64,000 nt of DNA, taken from NCBI RefSeq assembly GCF_028372415.1, contig NC_092874.1, positions 54,783,865-54,847,864 of the forward strand. Direction: 5' to 3'. Below are positions 1-11,800 of this stretch, one piece after another. Numbering within the stretch: the first letter of the stretch is position 1; every line of letters begins with the position of its first letter. Source of the stretch: Notamacropus eugenii. Its lineage: Eukaryota; Chordata; Mammalia; Diprotodontia; Macropodidae. Both the position numbers and the translations under genes were made by a program. The notes below the pieces were generated by a model that ran no database searches, was not told the DNA's origin, and saw only the letters and a program-made list of their open reading frames with translations.

Positions 1-584
1 TCTCAGTCTTAGCTTCCTCATCCATAAAATTAGGGAATTGAGCTTTGTGATCTCTGAGGTCTCATTTCTAAGTCATTAATCCTAAACTGGCTCTCAGATG
101 ACAGACAGAGAGTTCTTTGCTAGGCCTATTTAAAAAAAAAAAAGACGACCTTAGCAAAAGATTATTTTTCTGGTCAAAGTTCTAAGCATTAATCTGCATC
201 TCTGTCCATGTGATTTTCTTTTGGGGATGAATTAGGTCATTTTAGCCTTAGATGCAGCTGGAGATTTTCTCTAAAAACTGTTTTTTCTTTCTGTTGTGAC
301 AGATCCATCCTTGGAGTGGGGCAGGGTTGTATCTTCATCTGTGAATATTTGCGTACCCATTGGACAGATTAATACCTCAGTCCGTGTGTGAGAACTTACC
401 TTTGTTCTGAAGAACTCAGTGTTTCAGACTCAGGGCGTTGGTTATCTTTATCATCTTGAAGGTCCAATAAACTTGTCTCAGCTGTATAGGTAGAGAAACT
501 AGAGCCACAGAAGCCAAGAAAACAAGTAATTAATGGCCCTTTCATGTTTGTCTCTTCATTATTGCTTTTGCTTTCCCTCTACCA

Positions 585-960
585 GTCAACAAGCATTTAT
601 TAAATGCCTAGAGTTTACATTCAGTCTAGGTAGTTGTGTATACATAGAAGTATCTTCAAAATATATAAAAATAAATACAAGGTTTGCAGGAAGGTTGACA
701 GTTGAATAGCAAGCGAGTAGGGGAGATCAGGACAGGCTCTAAGCAGAAGATTTTGTATGAGCAGCTCTTTGAAGGATTCTACAGGTTAAGTGGGGGAGGG
801 AAGAGTAGATTCCATGCATGGGGACAGGCTGGACATGGAAAGTGATATGTGAGGACCAGCCAGACCCATTTGTCCAAGCTGGAGGGCACACGAGGGTGTG
901 TAAGCCTGGTGGGAGGCAGACTAAAGGGCGGTGGATGCCAAGCAATGTGTCCTTGTTACC
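585..960 (+). repeat. Old unclassified repeat, family 1
   Basis: It opens with caacaagcatttattaaatg and continues to the stretch around ccatgcatggggacaggctg. The same two landmarks in the same order occur at 27637-28150, so the two are copies of one family. I do not know the family name. Confidence 0.5.
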
Positions 961-1084
961 CTGGTCCTGGGCTCTCCATCACACCCTCCTAGACAATGAC
1001 AGTGGTGTTCTGACAGGTCCTTGTGCCTCAGTTTTACCCTTCCCCCCACTCCACATCTGTCTACACCACTGTCACATTCACTTT

Positions 1085-1815
1085 TCTTCTGTGTAGACTT
1101 GGCCTTTGCCTCTTGTCTGCTCCCAAGGTCTTCCCCTCTTCCTGCTTCCCGATGGGTTAAAACAGTTCAGACTCATTCAAGGCCTTCCACAGTCTGCTAA
1201 CACCCTTCCTTCACACGCTTCTCTGCCAGAACTGCGTTGCCCAGATATACCCTGTGTGTCTTCCCTCTCTGTTTCTGTGCCATTCTCTATGCCTGGAACG
1301 ATGTCTTTTTTTATTTTTGTTTTTTAATTTCTTGTTGTCACTCATTTCAGTTGAGTCTTACTCTGTGAACCCCATTGGGGTTTTCTCAGCAAAGATGCTG
1401 GAGTGGCTTGCCACTTCCCTCTCCAGTGTTGTCCCCACTTCACAGATGAGGAACTGAGGCAGAAAGGCAAGAACTTGCTAGTAAGTATTTGAGGCTGGAT
1501 TTGAATCCAAATCTTCCCAAGTCCAGGCCCAGTGCTACATCCACTGCCCCGCCTAACTGGCCCTTTGAATTTTTACCCATCCTTCAGAGCCGGCTTACGT
1601 GGCATCTCCTTCCCTGATTCATTTTATCGTTCTTGGACCTTCACATAGCACTGTTCAGCACCTTTCTAGTATATTCACCATTTTAGTTATCCGTGAATGG
1701 GTATTTCCTTCTTAGGATATTGTAAGTTTCCAGACATCAGAATTAGGTCTTTTCAGATTGCGCACAATTGATAAGCTGCCTCTAGCTTAGCAAGCATCTA
1801 TTGAATGGTACTGAA
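1085..1815 (+). repeat. L2 LINE 3' fragment, interrupted by a SINE
   Basis: Landmarks of the L2 3' end are present: the 'tcaaggcctt(c)cac' block, 'gcctggaacg', 'acccatccttcagagc' and a degenerate tail. A minus-strand SINE at 1329-1563 splits the copy, so the L2 is older than the SINE. Confidence 0.65.
1329..1563 (-). mobile_element. MAR1/WSINE-type CORE-SINE
   Basis: On the - strand it reads from gccagttaggcgggg through ggatgtagcactgggcctgg and a MIR-like core to gactcaactgaaatgagtg. It is inserted in an L2 copy. Confidence 0.75.
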
Positions 1816-2499
1816 TGTTTAGGGGCTTGTAGGGATATCCTCTGAGCCTTTGTTGAGTGAGTAATAATAGAACTAGAACTGAAGCCTCAGATTTCTGGTT
1901 TTCCATGACACTCTTATTTGTTAAGCATTCTCTTTATTAACTGCTAACTCAGTTACTGTGGGAGATATGTAAATTATTTACACCTTCAAGGTTTTTCCTC
2001 TCCTGAATTCTCATCCTCCTCTTAGTGCCTTGTCTTGTTTCGCTCATAGCTACATTATTTAGACACTCTTGTAAGAGCTTTGTGTTTGCCTTGAGCAGTA
2101 TTTTTCTTAGAGAGTTAATGCTGTGTTGTTTTCAGCTGAGCTCTACCTGCCTTGAGTGTATAAGAAAAGGCTTCATTGGTCATTTTAAATGTTATGGGAT
2201 TCTGTCTAACCCCACCAGATGTTCTTGTCCATTTATCCACAGCCATTTATTTGCTCAGAATGACTGCTAGTTTACTACATACATGTAGGAGTGGTTATCT
2301 AACAAAAGGAGAGCCTCATCCTTAAGTCTTCCTTCTCTTTTTCCTTTAAGTCTTGTTTATGGTCCCTCCCTCTCCTCTGAGCCCTTCCTTCTCTGATCTC
2401 ATCTGACAGTGGACGATGCCACATCAGGCCTTAGGCACCTCCTGCCTGTTCTAGGGAGGGTTTGAGACCCTCAGCTTCCAGGCTTCTGTGGTTCCACTC

Positions 2500-2835
2500 G
2501 CACCGAGCTGCTGCGGTCATCTTCATAAAGCAGAGGCCTTTGTCAAATAAAGCAGCTCACCTTCTCAGGCTTATTTTCCACACTTGCCTTAAGTTCAGCA
2601 TCACTGCCTTCTCACCCAGGCCCATCCCTCATCCAAGATTTCATCCAAGGCCCTGCTCAGGTGGTGCCTGTGGCCAGAAACACCCTGATCACTGTCATTT
2701 TTAGCATTTTCCTTCCTCAAGTTATCCTGTACACATGTAATTTCTATCCCCAAGTAGAAGGTATGCTCCTTGAGGGTAGGGATTAGCTTACCTTGTGTCA
2801 TGTCTTACACCTAGTAGGATAAATGCTTATTGGGG
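2500..2835 (+). repeat. L2 LINE 3' end
   Basis: It carries the L2 landmarks 'tttcatccaaggccctgctcag' shortened, 'ctccttgagggtagggatt', 'acacctagtaggataaatgc' and a final 'ttatt' region. The copy is old and 5' truncated. Confidence 0.7.
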
Positions 2836-3220
2836 TGGGTTGGATTGGTTTAGATTCTGAAATCTTAATTTGAAAAAGCCACATTTGAGGATTACTTAAG
2901 TTAAATAACTATACCATTAGACGTTCAGTCTTCTGGACTTTGTGATTGGATTAATTTGCCACTTCAGTTATTTCATGGATTATTGCTTCCAATTTGAAAT
3001 AACGGCACTGTCCTTCAAGCCCTAAAGCAATACTGATTGTGACACATGGTGTTCTGTGTTGTAATACACAAATTACATCCCTTTTGTACTGTTAAACTTT
3101 ACTTTAAGAAGATAAGTGCAAACACGGAAATTATGGATAGAATTAAATTGTGGGTTACTACTGCTTTTCTTTAAAATATTAGTACAAATGTTACAGTAAT
3201 CACATGAGAGATAGCTAGGG

Positions 3221-3412
3221 CAGATGTTCTTAACATCAGGTCCATGCAGCATCCATGTAGGGCTCGGTGAACTTGGATGGGGGAGGATTATATCTTTATT
3301 TCAATATAATTGGTTTCCTTGGTTCTCCTGTGTATTTTATTTTATTACAATGAAAAACATTCTGAGAATGGGTCCATCAGCTTCACCGGACATAAAAAAG
3401 ATTAAGAACCTG
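3221..3412. mobile_element. hAT-like MITE, family A
   Basis: The termini are inverted repeats: cagatgttcttaac at the left and ttaagaacctg at the right. Flanking 8-base duplications are agctaggg (3213-3220) and atctagga (3413-3420), which keep the CTAG core. Relatives share an interior with ataattggtttcctt and ttctgagaa. Confidence 0.65.
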
Positions 3413-5797
3413 ATCTAGGAATATTTCCTTTCTGAATTCATCCAGATCTTGGTTCTGGATCACATTTTTCTTTTGGTGGTTCCTTGTATTGGTTATAGAG
3501 GCAAAAATATTGTTCTGTGATTCCTTGGTACTGCCCCATCCTCTGATTAAAACCAGCTAAACACAGGAAATAAGGAAAAGAATATGGCCTGTGTGCAGCC
3601 TCCTGGCCTGTCACTTGCCCCTGTTCCCCTTGAACAGTGACATGTAAAGAAGTTTGGATTGGATGGGGATGGTGCCCTATGAGAGACTGAAGTGACACCC
3701 CTGCCCGCCCCGCAGGCCGAACTCATCCCAGGGCTCCACTGGTTCACCCAGGCCTGCTGAGAGGGAGAGCAGCAGGAGGGGAAAGGCCTGCAGGATCTTA
3801 GCACAGTTTTTAAAAGCACATTCATGGTCCGTTGGACTTACTAGACCGATTGACCAAAAATGAGATTCAGTAATTTCATGGCAGTGAACTTGTACCCAAG
3901 GTTAGCTATTTTTAAATCTATTCTTGCCTCTTTTTCTTCTCTTTGAACTTTGAGGAGCTCTTTGGCTTCCATCCTACACAGGGTTGTATTTTCAGGCATC
4001 TCTTAGAAAACCTCTGTTTCAAAAACCTTGGTCAGGAATCAGGAAACCTGGGTTCATATCTTGACTAAAGGCACGTATTAGATCTGTCATCACAGGCAAA
4101 TATCCTAACTTTTCAGGGCATGAGTTTCCTCATGTGTATAATGAGGATAAAAAGTTTTCAGGCTTATAAGGAAAACATTTTGAAAAATCTTAGTTTGGGA
4201 TATGGGTTGTGAAAGGGGATTTCCAGGGTCTTTGGAGGTTTGGGGCCTGGTAGTGGAAACCCTCCATGTTTAAGAAGGGTGAAGTCTCAAAAAAACCAAA
4301 ACCCTTTAAAGACACAGCTTCTTTTTACTTATCTGTGAATAAGATGAGTGTTTGAGGGAACAGAATTGGACTGAAAGAAGCCCCCAGGCAGAGGGTAGTG
4401 GTGAGAGATGATCCACTCACAGTGAATTTTTTCAAAAATAGAAAACCTGTTTTCTGTCCAGAATCGCTATGATTTGCTGCTATTCATTTGAGAAAAGGTA
4501 GGAGCTTGGTTTAAATTTTACTGGGGTGTGGGAAGCTTAGCTTTAGTTATCTGTGTCTTCAGTTACCTGCCGTTGATGAATTTTCAGGGCCAAGTACATT
4601 CTTCCCAGCTCACGAAACAAGTGTTAGCTCTGTCCTGATTAACCTTTTGTTCTCAGCCCTGACTGTCACATACTTCAGATTCCATCAGATGTATAAGTTC
4701 CTGTGCATGTATTTAGAAGCAGTTCATTTTTTATTCCATTTAAGCCACCATTTGCCTTGGCTAGGGCATCTCTGCCAGGCCGTAGGAGCTTATGCTAACA
4801 TAGTAATTGAGCTGGAAGGGCTGAGCTGAGCAGTGCTCCACATACCCAGCCTGCTTCACTCCAGTCTCCAGAACACTGTCCGGCTCCTGATAGTAGGTTA
4901 AAAGCAAAGATAGCATCCAGACCTAGAAAACAAGAAAAAGAACTTCACATCACTACCCCATCCCCAGGAAATAGTGGAAAGGCTTCTGGGGGGGTTGGAA
5001 AGCCCAGGCACCAAATCCTTGTATTTTAGAAGAAAAGGCCTTGGTGTCTGAGGCACATATTGACTCTAATGCAGCGTGTTTCCAGCAAGCCTAGTGGTTT
5101 CATTTGCTGGCCCACAATATATCTTGAGAGGATGCGAAGTTGGGTGGAGGAGACCTCAAAAGGCTCGGCACTCTGACAGCTTGATGTTGAGGGAAAGAAG
5201 ACAACAAAGCTATGTGACCATCTCCCATCTTTTAGCGTGAGGGTAAGGGATCTGTCTTCCACAAGTTAATGGTTTCTGATGCTACCAAAGTATCCCAGAA
5301 TGCCGTAATTGATACTATAATGATGATACCAGGTTAGCAGAATATTTAATTATGATCGGTCTGTCTAGTTTTTAATAAAGAAGCAGCGTGGCAAAATGGT
5401 TAGGATGTTTGTGTTGCATTGGTGAAGAGTGTTCACCAGTGGGTGAACCTGGAGTTCCCTATACATCAGAAGGTAGGGAAATGTACAATACATTTTAGAA
5501 AGATGTCCATCAAAATGGTAAAAATGAACATTTGTGTCTTGAAGGGGGAAATGTCTCCATTATCTATACAGTTCACATAAGGGAATAATTTTTTTTTCTG
5601 AGGATCCTGAAAAAATAATGTATCACTATATTGTTATTAAATAGATTCCAGGAAGAAATAGTTCTCACGTTCTTGATATGCCTTGCAGTTTCTTAGGTGC
5701 TTAATAAATGTGTGGATAATTTGACTGCATCCATTATAATTGGAACCGGTGTAAAGGTGTTACAATATTGAATATGTACTCTTTTTTGCCTTGACAG

Positions 5798-5841
5798 CTT
5801 TCAACCTGGAGACTTGCAGGCTTATGGTCTCAATGTTGGAT
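5798..5841 (+). CDS. SRI: SRI coding exon, residues [14 protein letters not shown]
   Basis: This 44-nt exon follows a pyrimidine-rich acceptor (cttttttgccttgacag). Its first two bases complete a proline codon from the missing upstream exon. It encodes the helix entering EF2 and stops after the first aspartate of the EF2 calcium loop. The donor is GTATCC, weak after +4. Confidence 0.94.
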
Positions 5842-8800
5842 GTATCCTTTTAATGCTGAAATTAACATTGCAATTGATGTTGCCACAGACTGATGAACAG
5901 GTTTAACCCAAAGGTATTACTCAGTGCTATGCAAAGTATTATTAGCATAACGGATAAGATACTCTTTTATTGAAGGTAAGCTCCTATAAAATGTTGACAT
6001 AATTTGGAGGGCATAAAGGAAGTTTGTTAGCTTCTTTATGAATGAAAAAAATACTCCAAAAAAGATCAATTTAAGCGCAGCTCAGAGCTGCCAACAACGT
6101 GTCCTTTTTCTTGAGGTTGCAAAGACAAAGATAATTTGAACGGTGCTGATAATACTGTGTTGTTTCTGATCATCTGATAGGGGGAAAAAACCAACCATAT
6201 TTTTTGACACGGTACTGACAATGCATTCGGTTGACCAAACACGTAAGGGTCGTGTTGACGACACATAAAAACATTTTTTATTTTATTTAAATTTGCATAG
6301 ATTTTATTTTTGACCTCCATCTTAAGAGAGTAAGTGTCTGAGGATGGCACCACAACCATTGAAGATGTTGATTTTAGGGGAGCTTAAGTAGAAGCCTCAG
6401 GTCCTAGACTTACTCTTGAATAAGAAAGATGACAAGTCTGGTGTTTTGTCCTGGTCATTCCTTTGTGACCTGTCATGTCTGGCTCCAGTTTGTTGACTGG
6501 AAGATATCCAGAAGTGCTGGGGCATGAGGTTTGGTTAAAGAAAATTGAGGATAGACTAGGGAAAAAGATATTCACAAAATGTCTAAGGAGAAACTTACTA
6601 ACAAATGTGTCCAAAAGTGGAAGTAGCAAGTTCTCTGTTGTTGAGGTATTTTAGGTGGAGATGAATGCTTAGTGTGTTTGGAACAGTGACAACAGAGAAT
6701 ACTTCTGCTCTCTACAAGGGAGGGTCTTTGAATTGGGAAGGACAGAGCAAAAAACAATCAGTCATTGATTAGCAAGATAACAGAGGAAATAGTGAAAAAA
6801 AATCTAACTGTGCTCTCCTTCCGCTTTTTGTCTAGGCTACTAGACTGCTTAGATCAGGGCATTAACAAATATAGAATATCTGGATTTCAGCAAACAGTTT
6901 TTGGAGTCTTTTATGATTTTTAGGTGGACAAGGGATTAAATTATTGGTTCCTAATCTTTTCAAGTTGGCAGACCCATTTTAATGCAAAAAATTTCTTAGA
7001 CATGAGCATAATTTCTGCTAGTTGTATCTGTTGATTACAAAGATAGTTGGTGACAAAGCTCCCATAAATTCAATAGTGTCTTTAAATGAATTTGTTTCAT
7101 TCATCACAACAGTTATCCACATGTGAGATAGATGTCCCAACAAGTATTATCCAGCCTGTAGAAGATAGGTTTGCTTGTGTATTCTGCCAAGTCTACTACG
7201 TTTTTGTTGGACTTAAAGATACGAACAATTATGTTTCATGCACATCAAGTTTTATGGATCTGAAATAATGCTGTTAAGTGGATTCAGAATTGGCTGAATG
7301 ACTAGACTTGCAGAATAATTCTGAGTAGATTAACGTTAGTGTGGAAGGAGGTCTTCAGTAGACAGAGGATTGTCCTTGGGCTTGTGCTATTCAGCATTTT
7401 AGTTAATAACTGTGAAGAACAAAACGTTGTGCTTGTGTCAGATTTGTAAATAGCACAAAACTGGGAAGAGTAACGTTGGATTATGGAATTAGGATCCAAT
7501 AGAATTGAGGTCAGGAGTGTGTGTGTGTAAATATGTAGAATATATATGTATATATATGAATCATCCTGTTATGTGATGTAACATCCTATACCTGATTCAG
7601 AAAAATAAACTGCAAAAGAACATGGTGGGAGAGACATGGCTAGATAATATTCCATGTGAAAAGAGGAATTTTTGTGAATTCTAAGCTCAGAATGAGTCAA
7701 CCTTTTGACATGTTAGCCAAAAAAGTTAATGTGACTTTATGCTGCATTAGAAGAGACATGCATGACATCGGGGCAAAAAGGAAGTGATGTTCTACCTTGT
7801 TCAGTTCTGGTAAGAGTATATCTGGAGTATTTTGTTCATTCTTAGGTACCATGTTTTAGCAAGGATATTGATAAACTGTAGGACAATTGGGATCATGAGG
7901 GGACTGTAAATCATGGCTGAGGGAACTGCAGGTTTTTAGCCTGGAAAAAGAGAAGCCTTTGGTGGGACAGGATAGTGGTCTTCAAAGGCATGTGAAAGAG
8001 AGATTAGGTTTGTCTGACTTTTCCCCAGAATGCAGAAAGACTGATTTTGGTTCATTGAAGAGAAAAAAATACAACCATCCAAAAACAGAATGGGCTAATT
8101 CAGAAAGTGGTGGTTTCCCCATCACGAGAGGGCTTAATTGTGAAGGCTGGAGCAATACTTGATGGGGATATTTAAATTTGAGTTGCTTCATAGGATCTAA
8201 AGTAGGTATGAGATAAAGCTACACTACCATAACTATGTGACAGAGACCTCAGAATTTTGAAGAAATTCAAAACTATAATTGTAATACCAGTGGCCAAAAT
8301 GGATAAGCTAACTTTAAAAATGTTTACTATAAGTGAAGGTTGGCAGATTTCCAAAGTCATTACTACAAAGAATAAGGGTTCCTGATAGATTCTTGGGAAC
8401 TGCTTACTGATGAGGCTGACTTCTTAATGGGCAAGCTTGTGGTTTCTTCTAGAGTAAAACCATTGAACACTTTAGGAAGGACAGCCTTCCAGCAGAAGGT
8501 CAACAGGGCATCTCTGACAAGATCACTAAACTGCACTTAGCCTGTGCCCAATACGTTGTGTCAAATGCACTGTCTCCACCCCTCCTCCTCTCCATCACAT
8601 ATGTGCATGCATGTGTGTAGTCTGTTCTTCATGTGCAAATTTAGTAAATAGCCTTGAGGAAATGGTCTCAGGTGGGAAAAGCCAATCTCCTCCAAATCCC
8701 ACTTAGGCATCCGAAGAGCATACCACCTGGCCCGTTAAAGCCCAATTAGAGTAGAGCTGTTACCTGAGATGGCATTGCCAGACCTTGGTCGTGGTTTAGA

Positions 8801-11800
8801 CTTCACTTTGGGTAGTTGCTTAGGGAATTAGAGACCTTGGGTCAAGATGACTTAGTGAGTCATTTATCCAGCACATCTGTGTTAGTAATTTAGTGAGGGC
8901 ATTTCTGTTAACAAGATTAATTTCTGTGCCTAGCTGATAGAAGGTTTCTCTTGATTTTATGATGACACCTCATATACAAGATGATATCATTAAGAAAAAA
9001 ATTGGAAATGGCATAAAATTTTGCCTAACATAAATAAATGTGTGGAGTCACCTCATTGTAGACAGTTGCTATGGTTTAGGATTGGGTTTCTTTCCCCCCG
9101 TTGAGGAAATGGTGATATTTTCCTCACTTCTGAACCTTTCCTTTGGCTGTTCACAGCGTTTATTTTGGAAGTAAACCAGTGATATTCCTTAATTGTCATT
9201 CAGAGGGACATGTCTGGCACCATGGGTTTTAGTGAATTTAAGGAACTTTGGGCTGTGTTGAATGGCTGGAGACAACACTTCATAAGCTTTGACACTGACC
9301 GAAGTGGGACAGTGGACCCACAAGAGCTGCAGAAAGCCCTGGGGACTATGGGTAAGTAATCATGATGACAGTTGTCTAGTTGCCAGAAGTCATAGTTTAT
9401 CCAGACCAGAAATGGATGTCATTGTTTTCCTAGATTTTCTAGAAATTAGTGTTAGTAATTGGAACAGATTCTGCTTCACAGAATTTATTTGAAATGCTTT
9501 CTTTGAAAAGAGTTTGAGAGACTCTTAAAAATATATTTGTTTTATAATGTAGCTTGTTTCCACCGTACCTGTCCCTCTCTTCCTTATGAAGATTGAACTC
9601 ACATGTATAATTTAGTTAGTCACCTTGCCTCATAACAAAGGAGAACCATTTCTTAGAATTTTTTAAAACAAATTTTTAAAAGAAGAGGAAAATAATCAGC
9701 AAAACTGACAATTCCATCAAAAAAAAAAAATCATAATACCAGTGGACCCTTCCCCCCCCACCTCAGTGAAGGAATAGTTGAAGGTATCTCCTCATCTTCC
9801 TAATAGACTTTCAACTGTTGTCATTTGGTCATTTTTTTCTACTTTTTTCTCCTCCCATTTAGGATTTAGATTGAGCCCCCAAGCTGTGACTTCAATTGCA
9901 AAACGATACAGCACGAATGGAAAGATAACCTTTGATGACTACATTGCCTGTTGTGTAAAACTTAGAGCTCTCACTGGTATGTTCTAGGACAGCACCGTTG
10001 CTGGTGTGCACTAGCAAACCCCATTTTTGTGACCCTCTCCTTCCACGGTAGTGGAGTGCTGGGCTTTTTCCTAACTGCAGTGCCTATTAATGCTGTTAAT
10101 GATTACCCCCCTCTACCTTTTATTCCCTTCTTTGTATTTGTTCTTCCTAAGATGGCATGGTAAGTCTTTTGGCAGATCGTTTATTTATTGTTATGCTGAT
10201 TTTAACTAAATTTTATTGCCCAGAAAATTGATAAAATAAATAACCACTGTGTGCTAATTTTATGTGATTTTTGATCAAGTCACAGGAGGATGCCAATAAT
10301 TTGTTACTGAATACAAACTGATTAGATCCCCTTGGAAAGAATTAAAACATTGCTCAGCTGTTTCAGGGGTTTTTTGGAAGGAAGATAACTTTAATATTTT
10401 ATTCTCTTTGTTCTGTCTTTCCACATGTATAATTTTTACATTACATGACACCTGCCATATCTCTTCTAACACTCCATGACTCCAGTTTCCATAAAATTGT
10501 AAGACAAATTTCATTGATTCAACAAATGTTTCTTGAATCCCTGTGACATATATATATATGTGTGATTTGAGAGCCACTGCCCTGGGGTGATCCATTTATT
10601 TACTACCAGATGAATATGTCATTTTTAGGTATTGGAAATGTGAAACCTTAGGTCTTCATAAATTAGCAATCTTGATAATTGTGAACCCAGTAGGTAGAGT
10701 GGTGGACTTGGAATCAGGAAGACTTGTGTTCATTTCCTGCCTGACACAGTAGCTCTGTGACTCCAAGCATGTCACTTAGCATGAGCCCCAGTTTGCTTTT
10801 CTGTAAAAAGAGGGTGGCTGTGAAGATGAAATGAGATGTTATTTGTAAAGTGCTTTGTGAACCTTACAGCACTATATAAATGTTAGCCATTGTTATAAAA
10901 AGGAATTAGCTGTTACAGATGTTTGGCCTCTTGTAAGCTGTATGCAAATATGCATTTCTTTGGAAGTTTTTTGGAGACTAATTGTACAATATAAATTGAG
11001 CTTTATTGTCAGACCTGAGGCCTAATTTGCATATGATAGAAATTTTAGAAAAAGTCCAAAATTGGACATTTTAACAAGAATTGTAATTGTAGTATTCATG
11101 CTGCCTTCTAACCTTGCCCAAGTCTCTGAAAGATCTGCCCTAAGTTCATCCTTTCTCTGATATAAATTTGTTTTACTGCTTTATTTATTTTGAAATAACC
11201 TAATTTTTGCTATCACTTCCTAAATTTAACCCCATATTATTTGGATTTTTCTGAGTCTCTTAAAAAATCGTGAATATCATGAGAAAGTAATGCATGTTTA
11301 ATTTCTCTATTGTTTTTTCAGATAGTTTTCGAAGAAGGGATACAGCTCAACAAGGTGTTGTGAATTTCCCCTATGATGATGTAAGTTTTAATAAACTGCA
11401 TGAGGTTTTGATGGAGGGATAAGGGTGCCTGTGTTGATTGAATTTAGCAAGCTCCCTTTTGAAGTTCATTCTACTCTTGAAACTACTATGTGTTCGTCCC
11501 TTCGTTGCCGAAGAAGACTATGCCATCAGAAAAATAATGACATGACTTGCACTTGACTTTCTTTTGAGTGAGGAAGGGCTGTGTAGATCACCAGCCTCAC
11601 TTCTCCTCCAGAGCCATCTGAATTCAGTGACCAGATATTCATCAGGATGAGTGGAGATGACCCAGGATGAGGCAATTGGGGTTAAGTGACTTGCTCAAGG
11701 TCACGCAGCTAGTGAGTGTCAAGTGTCTGAGGTGAGATTTGAACTCAGGTCCTCCTGACTCCTGCACTGGTGCTCTATCCACTGCACCACCTAACTGCCC

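Larger units (their letters stand above)
1..5797 (+). other. SRI: SRI intron, 5' end outside the window
   Basis: No sorcin exon was found here in any frame. It holds an old repeat at 585-960, an L2 copy at 1085-1815 split by a SINE at 1329-1563, a second L2 at 2500-2835, a hAT-like MITE at 3221-3412, a MIR at about 4025-4155 and an L2 tail near 5650-5725. I saw nothing definable in 1-580, 1820-2490, 2840-3210, 3430-4020 and 4160-5640. Confidence 0.75.

Noticed and set aside
10275-10595. 106-codon open frame on the - strand in an SRI intron
   Set aside because: No similarity recognised and no context; includes a TA simple repeat.
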